A stretch of 64,000 bases of DNA from Aricia agestis (GCF_905147365.1 NC_056425.1:8067501-8131500), one strand, 5' to 3'; positions 1 through 11,184 are shown, numbered from the stretch's first letter. Translations and numbers: made by a program. Notes: generated by a model not told the origin, from the sequence alone.

Positions 1-102
1 ACAGGATAATGTAGCTTATCTTGAAAAAATACACGGTGTCCGAAAGAAGGTTACCTACCTCATATTAGCATTTCTTTTGCACGATTTTTTTAAATTAAAT
101 TA

Positions 103-428
103 GGGGGCAAACGAGCAAACGGGTCACCTGATGGTAAGCAACTTCCGTCGCCCAAGGACACTCGCAGCATCAGAAGAGCTGCAGGTGCGTCGCCGGCCTT
201 TTAAGAGGGAATAGGGTAATGGGGGAGGGTAGTGAAGGGAATAGGGGAGGGTAGGGAAGGAAATATGGGAGGGTAGGGAAGGGAAAAGGGTAGGGGATTG
301 GGCCTCCGGTAAACTCACTCACTCGGCGAAACACAGCGCAAGCGCTGTTTCACGCCGGTTTTCTGTGAGAACGTGGTATTTCTCCGGTCGAGCCGGCCCA
401 TTCGTGCCGAAGCATGGCTCTCCCTCGT
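103..428 (-). mobile_element. Rep-A copy 1
   Basis: Reading on the minus strand the copy runs from the agagagccatgcttcgg-type 5' end (428) through the self-complementary GAAACAGCGC core and a pyrimidine-rich CCCTA/CCCTT spacer to gcccccta and a run of A's (T-run at 85-91 on the plus strand). The order of blocks matches ten other copies in the window. The open frame in it (MSLPEAQS...) recurs in most copies and is fortuitous. Class of element unknown; the A-tail hints at retroposition but no target duplication was found. Confidence 0.8.
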
Positions 429-1523
429 CAAAACCGCGAATTTCCGCGTCTGATTAGTTTTTGTGTGTCTGCAGAGACGACACAAAAAACCTAAATAAAA
501 TATAATAAAGCCTTCTCGACGTTCATTAAGAGATCTCGAGCTTAAAAAAATACAGTTATTTGTTATTTTGTCGTCGACAAAAAAGAGCTTAAATGATACG
601 GTGACCTGTAACGACGACTTAAAATCGATAAGTGTACGAAATTAATGCTATTCAAAAGTTATAGTTGCTATAAACTCAAGACATCTTAATTTTACACGAC
701 TTTCCAAAAAAATTAGGTTATATGGTTAACTGTGGCTTTTTTTTGTAATAGTGGATTCCCGGTTCTATTTCACGGAATCATAAAACATACTTACTTTTAT
801 ATTGTAAAAATGTTCATCTAGAGCTTATAGGGTGTGTTTCTAAACTTGAATCAGTATACTATAGCTAAATACATATGTGACGTCTTGATAGCCAATTAAA
901 TCTTTTATTAAAAGGTCACTGGTCTTTATTTTCGAAACATTTTTTTATATTAATATACTTTAAGTACCATCCAATATTCATTTATAGGTAGATATCAGAT
1001 GCTCTCCTCAAAAGGTAACGGACATAAATATAGAAAAACTTACGCATTTGTAATATTAGTACGGAAAAATAACATAAGTTTCTTAAACTGTTTTGATGTT
1101 TCGCATAAAGTGTACAAGCATCTTTAACGTCGAACTCGTAAATACAATATTTAATCGAACCAGATTTTTACGAATATGCCTTTTTAACGTTTTCCGTAGC
1201 CATAAACACAAAATACACTGTATATTACAAACTGTTAAAATGTTTTAATTTATTTTAACGATAAAAATTTAAGAAGCTGATAAAGAATTTCGTCCAGTTA
1301 ATAAGTAATTGTTTCATCATAAACGACTTGTTAAGGGGTTTGTATATTAATTTAATTTAAAAATTAATTGCGAGCCCACATCATTACGACGTTTAATACG
1401 TAATTATTAACGATAATTACGTTAATTTTACAGCTTTACAAATCGACTGCTTATTTTTTTTTTACTTTTTAATAAGATTCTGAGAGCTAAATTTAAAAAA
1501 TCCGAACAATATTGCCGTATTTT
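429..1523. other. AT-rich stretch, no gene seen
   Basis: About 1.1 kb of AT-rich sequence with no open frame worth calling, no tRNA-like fold and no clear repeat boundary. Confidence 0.5.
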
Positions 1524-1580
1524 TAACCGACTTCCAAAAAACGAGGAGGTTATAATATTATGTTCGGCTGTGGATTTTTT
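1524..1580 (+). repeat. Fragment of the 'accgacttccaaaaa' repeat (5' part of Hel-F group)
   Basis: Contains ttttaaccgacttccaaaaa followed by gaggaggttata and ttcggctgtgg. The same blocks occur at 32.02 kb (plus) and 43.5 kb (minus) next to the Hel-F-related unit. Only the end is present here. Confidence 0.5.
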
Positions 1581-1630
1581 TAAATTTGAATTAAATCGCA
1601 AGGTAACGCAAATTATTATTATTATTATTT

Positions 1631-1954
1631 TATGAAATAAGGGGGCAAACGAGCAAACGGGTCACCTGATGGAAAGCAACTTCCGTCGCCCATGGACACT
1701 CGCAGCATCAGAAAAGCTACAGGTGCGTTGCCGGCCTTTTAAGAGGGAATAGGTTAATAGGGGAGGGTAGGGATGGGAAGGGAAGGGAATAGGGGAGGCT
1801 AGGGAAGGGAATAGGTTAAGGGATTGGGCCTCCGGTAAACTCACTCACTCGGCGAAACACAGCGCAAACGCTGTTTCACGCCGGTTTTCTGTGAGAACGT
1901 GGTATTTCTCTGGTATAGCGGGCCCATTCGTGCAGAAGCATTGCTCTCCCACGT
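1631..1954 (-). mobile_element. Rep-A copy 2
   Basis: Near full length: atgaaataagggggcaaacg at the low-coordinate end, the spacer at 1745-1820, the core hairpin near 1855-1885 and the acgtgggagagc end (slightly mutated) at 1954. It directly abuts the 3' end of the Hel-F element that starts at 1962, eight bases away. Confidence 0.8.
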
Positions 1955-1961
1955 ACAAAAT

Positions 1962-2309
1962 ACTAGATGTCCCGCGCGGCTTCGCCCGCGTAAATTAGGA
2001 ATTTTACGGAAACCGTACATTTTCTCTTAAAAAATATTTTCCCCGTTTTTCCCACATTTTCCTGTGTTTCTTCGGTCGTATTAGTCTTAGCGTGATAATA
2101 TAATATAGCCTATAGTTTTACTCGATAAATGATCTATCTAACACTGAGATAAGTTTTTAAATCGGACCTGTAATTCCTGAGATTGACGCGTTCAAGTAAA
2201 CATACTCTTCAGGTTTATAATATTAGGTAGGTATAGATTTTTTTTAATTATCGCTTGACAAACTCGAGTCTCGATCTAAAAGACTATGAAATGGTATAAT
2301 ATGGTAGTT

Positions 2310-2341
<32 letters not shown>

Positions 2342-2875
2342 TGTAATTTGCATAGTAGCATACGCTTTCTGTTCTTAAAACAACGCCGGAACTCCCAAAG
2401 TTGTATCTATAAAGAATCAGGAGTTCTCTCAGCACCTTCCGAACCACGGTATACCAGGTATATCTCGGTGCAAAATCTTATTTGTTGGTAGCATATGCTT
2501 AGAATACTTCTCACGAAACCGAAGTCACCACATGTTTCCATATAAATTCTGAGGAGTTCCCTCGATTACTTATGGATCCTTCATCAGATCACCACTTATG
2601 TGAATATCATACCTAATTGGAATGATACCCTATATACCAAAAGAAAAATTTCGAAAATCGGTTAACAAATGGCGAAGTAATCGTTGAATATAAGAAAACG
2701 AACATAACACCATTTTAAAATTGTAGCCTATGTGTTATTCTGATGTATAAGCTATATTATTGTAAAGTTTCATTAAAATCCGTTCTGTAGTTTTTGCATG
2801 AAAAAGTAACAAACATCCATACATCCACACATCCCTACATCCAAACAAACTTTCGCCTTCATAATATTAGTAGGA
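1962..2875 (-). mobile_element. Hel-F, long copy with (ATG)n microsatellite
   Basis: On the minus strand the element ends in gccgcgcgggacatctagt (1962-1981 reversed). Two parts share sequence with the plus-strand copy at 32.0-32.8 kb: the 3' unit (1962-2235) and the block at 2244-2720 with its trinucleotide run (2311-2343). The far end (2700-2875) reads as a typical Helitron-like 5' region, with tactaatattatgaaggcg and a 'catacatccacacatcc' run. CTAGT 3' ends fit lepidopteran Helitron-like non-autonomous elements. No protein is encoded; the 67-residue frame with poly-His is the microsatellite. Confidence 0.6.
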
Positions 2876-2951
2876 TTACTTAATAGTTTTTCGTGAAATA
2901 TTAAGTGTTAACGGACTGGATTGGGAGAGGTTAAGCTGCAATGATGTTGCG

Positions 2952-2997
2952 TTTAAATATATGGAATCGGGGATTACCCCGATTCCATATATTTAAA
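2952..2997. repeat. Perfect 21-bp stem hairpin
   Basis: Arms 2952-2972 and 2977-2997 are exact reverse complements around a 4-base loop (atta). There is no flanking duplication and no recognised element, so it looks like a local snapback rather than a MITE. Confidence 0.85.
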
Positions 2998-3524
2998 TTC
3001 ATCCATCAAACAATTATGTTTCAATATTTTAGAAACAATTTACAGTTGCGATTGCGAGTTGAGAAAAAAAGAAAAAAAAAACGCATAAGGAAAATACATT
3101 TTTTCTGTCAATTCGATATTATTTTGTGAATCCCCAATTAATATTTAATAGGTACCTAATTACCTAATTAGCGATGTCGACACGAATTTCATGTAAAATC
3201 GAGAGCACAGGTTTTACAACCACGACAGTTTTGGGAACATACTGCTCTGTTAAAATAACTGGATTCCACTCGGTTTATTTGAGTTTATTTAAATGTCGAC
3301 GTAAAAAGTTTCGCTTCTGTCATGTAGTTAACGTCTCTATAGAGCTAAGAATGTGACCTAGCACAGCTAACTTTTTGTATTGTTTTACTTCGGGTTGGAT
3401 TGTCTAAAAAAATGATTATTTTATGTGACAAAAAGTTTGCCCGCATATAATATAGTACTGTAGTATGTTTCTTTTAGGGAAAGAGTAACACGTTGATCTA
3501 TCAGTTAATCAGCTTCAGCTATTA

Positions 3525-3684
3525 ACGGCCATTCCCAATATCTGATCTATCTCTGGTTTTGCCCTACTAGAGATAGGAATAGCTCACATTAGACATTAGA
3601 GACATATATTTTATGTCAATTGTGAGCTATTGCTATCTCTAGTAGGGCAAAACCAGAGATAGATAAAATATTGGGAATGGCCGT
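3525..3684. mobile_element. MITE-M copy 1
   Basis: Starts ACGGCCATTCCCAATATCTG and ends with the reverse complement; arms of about 65 bases pair almost fully around a short centre containing acatatattttatgtc. Preceded by TA; three more copies lie at 42.2, 61.9 and 62.1 kb. Inverted-repeat DNA transposon derivative without coding capacity. Confidence 0.85.
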
Positions 3685-3710
3685 AAGTGGGTAATAGGCT
3701 AAATATCTAT

Positions 3711-4081
3711 ACGTGGGAGAGCCATGCTTCGGCACGAATGGGCCGGCTCGACCGGATAAATACCACGTTCTCACAGAAAACCGGCGTGAAACAGCGCTTG
3801 CGCTGTGTTTCGCCGAGTGAGTGAGTTTACCGGAGGCCCAATCCCCTAACCCCTACCCTATTCCCTTCCCTACCCTCAACTATTCCCTTTCCTTCCCTTC
3901 CCTACCCTCCCCTACCCTCCCCTACCCTCCCCTACCCTCCCCTATTACCCTATTCCCTCTTAAAAGTCCGGCAACGCACTTGCAGCTCTTCTGATGCTGC
4001 GAGTGTCCATGGGCGGCTGAAGTTGCTTTCCATCAGGTGACCCGTTTGCTCGTTTGCCCCCTTATTTCATTAAAAAAAAAA
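3711..4081 (+). mobile_element. Rep-A copy 3, expanded spacer
   Basis: Full-length copy, acgtgggagagccatgcttc to cccccttatttcatt plus A's. The spacer at 3850-3960 has several tandem ccctaccctcc units, longer than in other copies, so the spacer behaves as a microsatellite. The tail runs directly into a 56-bp hairpin. Confidence 0.85.
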
Positions 4082-4134
4082 CATTAAAAAAATGTTGAAA
4101 GGGGTTAATCCCTTTCAACATTTCTTTAATGTTT
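4079..4134. repeat. 25-bp stem hairpin at the Rep-A tail
   Basis: Arms 4079-4103 and 4110-4134 pair at 24 of 25 positions with a 6-base loop. The hairpin starts within the A-tail of Rep-A copy 3. Confidence 0.8.
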
Positions 4135-5884
4135 GTATAAAATAATGTTTTTAAAAATCACCGCATCAATTGGACGCTGTTATGCAATATGTGTACCTAT
4201 TATCCCACAAAAAAATGGGTTTTGAGTTATGTACGTTCTTCATATCATTTAAAACAAGACTGCATTCATAACTCAACAAAAATATTTTTGGTGGGTTAAT
4301 ACATAAATGCTTCAGCCACAGATTTTAGAAGTAAGAGATATGTTATAGAGCGTGTCACATGTCGCCAAATCCTTCCCATATGGGCACAAATTGTCAGTCG
4401 TATGTCAATCACTCCACGGCTTACACGTTTTCACTACGCCGTAAATTGTGAACAAAATGCTGACTTGTGCTATAATTACCTACAAAAATTGCAGCGATAC
4501 TGTGTATTTCAGAAATAGCGGGATCACCTATCACAGCCAACTGTAATTTATACGACTTTTTAATTTAAAAATCAATTATTCTTCACGAAAAATATTCTTC
4601 ACGAAAAATGTTCCGTGAACTATCAAACTAAGGCACTAGTGATGTGGTGTTATGCAGATTTTGGTATCGACATTTTTTATGCGGTTACGTTACACTAATA
4701 TTACAAAGCTGAAGAGTTTGTTTGTTCAACCCCTTTCGGCCTTTAAGTTGTTTTTGTTAGACTGTAATATTAATTATTTATCACTTTCATTCTTTTAATA
4801 GTATTTAAATACCTACCAAAATACATCGATATCGTCGTAATAATAATTAATCGACACCGTAGATAGACCGGACATCACTAGATCGTGTACCGTTGACACT
4901 ATGCTGACAATATAGTGTCATTGAAGTCGGCGACATAGGTTTCCATATAAAAGGCGCTACATAACACTTCTCCTTATTTTCCTGTTCTGAGGCTTCAGCG
5001 ATCATATTATATAATTAAGATCCTGTCTACTTCCCTCTTCGGTCTATGGTCCATGTCGATGTCTCAATAAAATTTGATTTAGATGTGTCTCTGGGTAGTA
5101 AATTTAAGTGTGGCCATAGCACGCGACACAAGTGCTAAAATTTTCACCGGTTTTTATCTCGTTATATGATAGTGCGATAATAATAAGTTCGGGGTATAAA
5201 AATATATTGTAACATATTTTTTCTTGTTTAAGCGACGACAGGAAAGTTTTTTAACTGTAAATAAAACTAAGTACTCGAACCAAAAATTTATTGTAAGTAC
5301 CGTAACAAAAAAGTTACTATGCAAGTAAAGCAAGCAAAGTAATTTTTATGACTTGCTTCAGGGCTAAGGCTATACAGTATACTTCTCCAATTCAAATCAC
5401 CTTTACCACTCATATTCGTCAAAAAGAATAAAAAATAACAGAAATAGAGCTAACGCCTGATTTTCTTTCATAAAAAGTGTCCCTGTTAGTAAAGTCAATA
5501 ATCAATATTTTTTAAGAAGTCGGTTAAAAAGAAAAACGCGTGTGCCAAAAATCTCGTAGTACTTTTAATGTCCGTCTTTATTACTCACACGTTCGTAAAA
5601 TGGTTTTAACAACCTTCAAACATTAACAAAATGTTAATTTTTACGTTATTTTTAATTATTGTTGATCATTTCTCGCGATTACTTGCGGGTGGCTTTGTAT
5701 CAATAAAGAAATATCAATAAAGAAATTAAGTATAATCCTTTTAAAACTGTACCTGAAGAAGTGAATTCCATTTTGCATATTTCAACCAAATATGAGCCTC
5801 TCTACTCCGGACTCCGGAGCAACAAAGTAAAAATAGTTTGTTCTACTTGGGCATTAAAAAATATCTAAAATTATTAATTACATG
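4135..5884. other. AT-rich stretch, no gene seen
   Basis: About 1.75 kb with no credible coding sequence. It holds a short copy of the gaagtcggttaaaaa motif near 5515, a TATAAAA-like string near 4954 without supporting promoter signals, and an imperfect tandem (caataaagaaatat) near 5700. Confidence 0.5.
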
Positions 5885-5892
5885 ATCTACTA

Positions 5893-7310
5893 CAGGGGTC
5901 ACCAATTAGTTTCGCTCGGGGTCCGTTTTACGACATGAAGTGGCCTTCGCGGTCCACACATTTTATAATATACAATGTGTCCCGGCACCGGTGTCCGATC
6001 CTTTAATGTCATGATCTATGGCATATTTTATCGACAAATTGGCTCTCAAATTTTTTCTCTCTCTCACGGTTGTAAAATGGCAGCCATTTTAATTTTTCTC
6101 GGGCGTTCACACTAATCTGACCAGTACTTCTCATGTAAATATCCTATGAAGATAAAAAAGGTCTCATTTGATAGCTAAACTTGTGGACTACGCTTACACA
6201 GGCAATATGTTATAAATTTCGTGGAACCAAATATAGAAAAACCAAAGTTTAAGAAAAAAAATTGTGCATTTTTTAATTAATGGCTTTTTGTGAAAAATCT
6301 AACACATTAAACTGATTATTTTTTATTTTAAGAAAATAGAGGAGGTTTTCATCTTACATAAATTCTTTACTTCAATGCTCTAAGTCAGATAGTTCAGAAG
6401 TTATAACGATTTTCGTATGAAGTATAGGTCAGATTATTATGAAGCCAGAGAAAAATTATTTTATTCAAAAGTTGGAGAAAAAAAATTGAACTCATGATTT
6501 ATGGCACATTTAAGTGACAAATTGGCTTTCATTTTTTTTTCCAACTTTTGAAAAAAAATATTTTTCTGTGGCTTCATACTAATCTGAATAATACTTCATA
6601 GGAAAATCGTTATAACGTCTAAACTATCTGACTTAGAGCATTGAAGTAAAGAATTTATTTAAAATGAAAACCTCCTCTATTTTTTTTAAATAAAAAAGAA
6701 CCAGTTTAATGTGCTAGATTTTTCACAAAAAGCCATTAATTTAAAAATGCACAATTTTTTTTCTTAAACTTTGGTTTTTCTATGTTTGGTTCCACGAAAT
6801 TTATAACATATTGCCTGTGTAAGCGTAGTCCATAAGTTTAGCTATCAAATGAGACCTTTTTTATCTTCATAGGATATTTACATGAGAAGTACTGGTCAGA
6901 TTAGTGTGAACGCCCGAGAAAAATTAAAATGGCTGCCATTTTACAACCGTGAGAGAAAGAAAAAATTTGGGAGCCAATTTGTCGATTAAATATGCCACAG
7001 ATCATGACACTGAAGGATCGGACACCGGTGTCGGGACACATTGTATAAAAAAAATATAATAAACAAAGGTAATTACGGAAATTACAAAGGTATTTTTTAG
7101 ATATCAATGAGAAAAGTAACAATTTTTTGTAGCTAATTATATCTTTCAATTTTGAAGGGAAATATTGGTGCAAGCTATAGATATTGACATTAAATCCTGG
7201 AGATGTTGAAATCCTAAGATGAACGAAGATCATCTTCGAACAAGCTTGGTCCGCACACAATAGGTCGGCGGTCCGGATGCGGACCGCGGTCCGCCATTTG
7301 GTGACCCCTG
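5893..7310 (+). mobile_element. Non-autonomous hAT-type element split by a foldback
   Basis: Begins CAGGGGTCACCAATTAG and ends CCATTTGGTGACCCCTG, flanked by a perfect 8-bp duplication ATCTACTA (5885-5892 and 7311-7318), as expected for hAT transposition. Removing the inserted foldback (5973-7043) leaves about 347 bases, close to the intact relative at 23976-24252. It carries no transposase. The 119-residue minus-strand frame at 6901-7260 crosses both elements and is fortuitous. Confidence 0.9.
5973..7043. mobile_element. 1.07-kb near-perfect foldback element
   Basis: Starts CAATGTGTCCCGGCACCGG and ends with its near reverse complement; flanked by TATA or TA on both sides inside the hAT element. 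Left arm about 5973-6487, right arm about 6530-7043, with roughly 95 percent identity by eye and a loop of about 40 bases. TA duplication and long terminal repeats fit a Tc1/mariner-type MITE, but the superfamily is inferred. If transcribed it would form a dsRNA of about 515 bp. Confidence 0.85.
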
Positions 7311-7412
7311 ATCTACTAGATGACTCGGTAAAGTTCGTACCATTTTCCTCCCAATATAAACCTTACCTGGACTTCCACTAATATTTCAAGCTTTCTCGAC
7401 TTTTTTACTGTA

Positions 7413-7584
7413 CTCGGCGAAACATGGCAGTAGCGGTCATTGACTCCACATTTTCTATTAATTATAAACCGCGATTGACAATGGACTAGGAACATCTGAC
7501 ACTTCATTGTCAATCGCGGTTTATATAGAAAATGACAAGTTTTTGACAGGGAGTCAATGACCGCTACCGCAATGTTTCGCCGAG
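7413..7584. mobile_element. TA-flanked MITE (172 bp)
   Basis: Starts CTCGGCGAAACATGGCAGTA and ends in the matching reverse complement, with TA at both borders (7411-7412, 7585-7586). A second pair of inner arms (ttataaaccgcgattgacaa) is also inverted. Fits a Tc1/mariner-like MITE. Confidence 0.8.
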
Positions 7585-7604
7585 TACAATATAGTGGCCT
7601 GTGG

Positions 7605-7643
7605 CACTAACAAAATTGAAAATTCTTTTCAATTTTGTTAGTG
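7605..7643. repeat. Perfect 18-bp stem hairpin
   Basis: Arms 7605-7622 and 7626-7643 are exact reverse complements with a 3-base loop (ttc). It lies 20 bases after the MITE at 7413-7584 but is not part of it. Confidence 0.85.
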
Positions 7644-7672
7644 ATATATTTATTTGACATAATGCATTCTTT

Positions 7673-8152
7673 TTAGGGTTCCGTACCCAAAGGGTAAAAA
7701 TGGGACTCTATTACTAAAGACTTCGTTGTCTGTCCGTCTGTCTGTCTGTCTGTATGTCCGTCTGTCCGTCTGTCTGTCTGTCCGTCTGTCCGTCTGTCCG
7801 TCTGTCCGTCTGTCCGTCTGTCCGTCTGTCCGTCTGTCCGTCTGTCCGTCTGTCCGTCCGTCCGTCCGTCTGTCCGTCTGTCCGTCTGTCCGTCTGTCCG
7901 TCCGTCCATCCGTCCTTCAGTCCGTCCTTCAGTCCGTCCTTCAGTCCGTCCGTCCGTCCGTCCGTCCGTCCGCACTTGAACTTTTCACAAAAAACTTAAT
8001 TATATTGTTACTCTAATAATTAATAATCAAATTAAATAAAAGTAAATAATTAAGGGGGGCTCTCATTCAAAAAACACATTTTTTGTGTACTTTCGCTCTA
8101 TACCGGTACGGAACCCTTCGTGCGCGAGTCCGACTCGCACTTGGCCGATTAT
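7673..8152 (+). mobile_element. Rep-G copy 1, full length
   Basis: Starts ttagggttccgtacccaaag, continues through gactctattactaaagactt and a long pyrimidine minisatellite, and ends acggaacccttcgtgcgcga then actcgcacttggccg. The same start and end occur at 62.56-63.21 kb. Non-coding and interspersed; class not established. Confidence 0.75.
7730..7972. repeat. (TGTCCGTC)n minisatellite inside Rep-G
   Basis: About 240 bases of tgtc/cgtc tetramers, mostly as an 8-base TGTCCGTC unit, drifting to ccttcagt units near the end. Rep-G elements carry only a short tgtctgtccgtctg run in the other copy, so the array grew here. Because the unit is free of stops, all overlapping frames on both strands are open; these are not genes. 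Confidence 0.9.
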
Positions 8153-8525
8153 TTTTTTTAACAGTTATAGTATATTATTTATTAGTTGCTTATGTGTCTA
8201 GTTTTTTCTATTACTAATGTAATTATGTATTTGTGCTCGTGAAAGTCCAGGTCATATGGTAATGATATATTTGTATTTTGTATGTTCATTTGTGAATGGT
8301 AATTTCTCTCTAGACATTCTAGGAAACCTGACAAGTTTGCAAATGTATGTAGTATTTGCTTTTTAGGGATGTTATAATGTTTAAGATATAATATAGGTAT
8401 TATCTTAGAGGCTCTATTTGGCGATATTATTAATTTTATTTTTATATGTGAAAACACAACAAAAAAAGAGATTCAGCCGGCTCTTAATTAACACGTCATA
8501 AGGTAGCCTTTCGAATCGAGCGTTT

Positions 8526-8624
8526 GTTGCGTCAGTGACGCTGCGACTGTGAAAAATGTGGTTTGGGATCGAGCATAGCGACACTAACGCGGAGTTTGTG
8601 ACGACAGTCGTCACTGACGCAAAA
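8526..8624. repeat. Short inverted repeat (MITE-like)
   Basis: The arms tgttgcgtcagtgacg and cgtcactgacgcaaaa pair across about 70 bases, with a second inner pair (cgactgt/acagtcg). No target duplication was identified. Confidence 0.5.
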
Positions 8625-8632
8625 CCATACAT

Positions 8633-8940
8633 CAGGGATCACCAAATGGCGGACCGCGGTCCGCATCCGGACCGCCTACTCATTGTGTGCGGACCAAGCA
8701 TTTTCGAAGATGAACCTTGTTCAAAATTTTCGGTCTCGATGATCATCTCCAGGATTTAAACCAATAGCTTGCACCAATTTCGCTCCAAATATCGGAGAGA
8801 TAATTCGCTATAGAAAATGACGCTTTTCTCATTGTAAATAAATACCTTTGTAAATTCCGTAATTGCCTTTGTTTCATGTTTTTTTATAGTTTGGACCGCG
8901 AAGGTCATTTCATTTCATTATGGACCCCAAACGAAACCTG
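8633..8940 (-). mobile_element. hAT-type element, right end lost
   Basis: Same family as 5893-7310 and 23976-24252 in opposite orientation: starts cagggatcaccaaatggcgg and goes through cggaccgcggtccgcatcc to gcgaaggtcatttcatt and accccaaacgaaac. The last twenty or so bases of the other terminus are missing, so no duplication can be read. Confidence 0.75.
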
Positions 8941-9192
8941 TAAATCTATTTCTCAGATAGTACAAATAACAGCTAGTATATTGTACATCTATGTAAGTGG
9001 CCAAACACGTAAAGGCCAATTTATCATTAAAACGATCGATTTAATGCGTCTGGAATTGCCTATGGATTTGCGTAATAGAACAATAATGTTCAATCTATTG
9101 AAATTTACATACGGGAACGAACGTTTCTATGATTGAAAACGTGAGAGAGTATCTACTAGCGTTTGCACAGCTACAAGTTACATGCTCACTAA

Positions 9193-9398
9193 TATCTTAT
9201 ATCTTTAAACGAGCAATTCTTGTATATAATATAAATATATCATTGGAATCTTGGAATCGGCCCCAACGATTTTCATGAAATTTAGTATATAGGGGGTTTC
9301 GGGGGCGATAAATCGATCTAGCTAGGAATCATTTTTAGAAAATGTAATTTTATTCGTGTTTTATCGAATACCGAGCAAAGCTCGGTCAAATAGCTAGT
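9193..9398 (+). mobile_element. Hel-C copy 1
   Basis: From atctttaaacgagcaattct through gattttcatgaaatttagta and atagggggtttcgggggc to ctcggtcaaatagctagt. It shares all blocks with 21.2 kb and (reversed) 48.5 kb. The CTAGT end supports a Helitron-like origin. Confidence 0.65.
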
Positions 9399-9587
9399 AA
9401 TACTTAAATGCGAAATGGGTCTGTATATAACCTCTTCACGGCTAAGCCGTTGAACTGATTTTGCTGTTTGGTATGGAGATACTTTGAAGCCCGTGAAAGG
9501 GATAAAAAGTATTTTATCCTGGAAAAATGTACGGTTCCCGCGCGATGAACGAATTGTGGCGCAACGGAGTTGCGGGCGTCATCTAGT
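9399..9587 (+). mobile_element. Hel-B copy, abutting Hel-C
   Basis: Begins aatacttaaatgcgaaatgg directly after the Hel-C CTAGT and ends gttgcgggcgtcatctagt. It carries the family blocks cctcttcacg, gaactgattttgctg, ggtatggagatactttga and cggttcccgcgcgat. Head-to-tail packing of Helitron-like ends at CTAGT is seen elsewhere in the window too. Confidence 0.7.
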
Positions 9588-9920
9588 ATCAATTCTAAAA
9601 GACCGTTCCGTAGTTTTTGATAATTTTTGTATGGTATGTACAGCTTACATTTAAAACGTGTTTTACACTACTGACAACATCATCTCAGTTACGTTCGAAG
9701 GAATTTGAACGAAAAGTTTCTTAATACTCCGTCGAATACCTAGTTGATTGACCATTACTCAAATGCTTATGAAGTCTTCTTAGCCGTGATAGTTTTCATT
9801 TTAAATTCAGCATATTTTCTACTCCCGTGAATTTTTTTCACATTTCCAGAAGTAACCGTTTAACTGGTAGAAGGGACGAGTTTTTCCACTTTAAAACTTC
9901 ATATTTCACAAATATTTGAT
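9588..9920. other. Spacer, no gene seen
   Basis: About 330 bases, AT-rich. The opening (gaccgttccgtagtttttga) resembles the internal part of Helitron/LINE relics, but no boundaries are clear. Confidence 0.4.
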
Positions 9921-10288
9921 ACGTGGGAGAGCCATGCTTCGGCACGATAGGCCGGCTCGACCGGATAAATACCACGTTCTCACAGAAAACCGACGTGAAA
10001 CAGCGCTTGCGCTGTGTTTCGCCGAGTGAGTGAGTTTACCGGAGGCCCAATCCCCTAACCCCTACCCTATTCCCTTCCCTACCCTCGACTATTCCCTTCC
10101 CTTCCCTTCCCTACCCTCAACTATTCCCTTCCCTTCCCTTCCCTTCCCTACCCTCCCCTATTACCCCTTAAAAGGCCGGCAACGCACTTGCAGCTCTTCT
10201 GATGCTGCGAGTGTCCATGGGCGACGGAAGTTGCTTTCCATCAGGTAACCCGTTTGATCGTTTGCCCCCTTATTTCATAAAAAAAAAT
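9921..10288 (+). mobile_element. Rep-A copy 4
   Basis: Full length, with a long spacer at 10050-10160 built from cccttccctaccctc units. The core reads gaaacagcgcttgcgctg. The tail is cataaaaaaaaat. Confidence 0.85.
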
Positions 10289-10987
10289 GGATCCCTAAAT
10301 CGGAAAATGATCTATGAATACTCGTAATATTAAAAAAACCTATTCAACGATACCCCACACGGTCGGCTGACGCGAAAAAATCTCCGCTTGATCTGTAGTG
10401 CTATAAAAATATTACTGTAAGAATTTATATACACCATTTTGTCGCAATGATTGATATCTGCATTCATGCCGAATTACAGCTTTGTAGGTCCTATAGTCTC
10501 TGAGCAAAACCCCGACAGACAGACCGACAGCCGGATGGACAGGCCGAAACTATAAGGGTTCCTTGTTGACTACGGAGCCCTGAAAAACAGATCCGGGACA
10601 ACATACCAGAATGTACGGTATAATTTTAACTCTTTTTACCATGTTGCAAGGCCGAGGCCATCACCCACGGTCACGGGGCCAGTGTGGCCAAGTTGACGGC
10701 CATTGTGGCATCTGATGGCCATTGTCCAAGGAACACGTTTGACAACGACATTGTCAATGGCGCAAATGATATCAAACTAGCTGGCAAATTGCGAGAAATG
10801 TGACATGGCATGTTTTGGTGTTAGTCGTTTGTTTGGTTACACTGTACACAATATAAATATCATGCAGTAGAGTAAATCGTAAATATGATATTTTATTATG
10901 ATATGAAAATTTTATTTTATTTTATTTTCGTATATTGGGGTCTCCAAACAGTCTTACATGAATATTAGTAAAGTATGCAATTATAAT
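10289..10987. other. Spacer with a partial 'agggttcc' repeat
   Basis: At 10490-10592 the sequence ctgagcaaaaccccgacag, a GACA-rich run and actataagggttcc resemble the 3' part of another widespread lepidopteran repeat related to Rep-G. At 10640-10760 is a moderately GC-rich block with repeated ggccattgt. No gene. Confidence 0.4.
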
Positions 10988-11184
10988 CCATACTAATATT
11001 ATAAATGCGAAAGTATCTCTGTCGGTCTGTCTGTCTGTCTGTCTGTCTCGCTTTCACGCCAAAACTACTGAACCGATTGCAATGAAATTTTGTACACAGT
11101 TATTCTAGAGTCTGAGAAAGGACATAGGCTACATTTTGATGTGGGAAAATATCATATTTCCATGATAATATCGATGAAAATGAA

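Noticed and set aside
2244..2447. Poly-histidine frame, repeated at 32308-32505
   Set aside because: The His run is the (ATG/CAT)n microsatellite in two Hel-F copies; shared frame reflects shared repeat sequence, not coding constraint.
4900..5000. TATAAAA with downstream sequence as a promoter
   Set aside because: No initiator at the right spacing, no open frame or splice donor downstream; chance match in AT-rich DNA.
6901..7260. 119-codon minus-strand frame
   Set aside because: Crosses the junction between the foldback and the hAT element, so it cannot be an ancestral gene.
7730..7972. CRISPR-like array
   Set aside because: The units are contiguous 4/8-mers with no spacers, and the window is eukaryotic.
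7726..8016. Long overlapping open frames on both strands (SVCPSVRL and DGRTDGQTD repeats)
   Set aside because: They are translations of the stop-free TGTCCGTC minisatellite inside Rep-G; no gene signals.
10030..10248. Recurring MSLPEAQSP... frame found in most Rep-A copies
   Set aside because: Same non-coding repeat read in one frame; low-complexity Pro/Ser/Leu from CCCTT repeats, frame length varies with the spacer.
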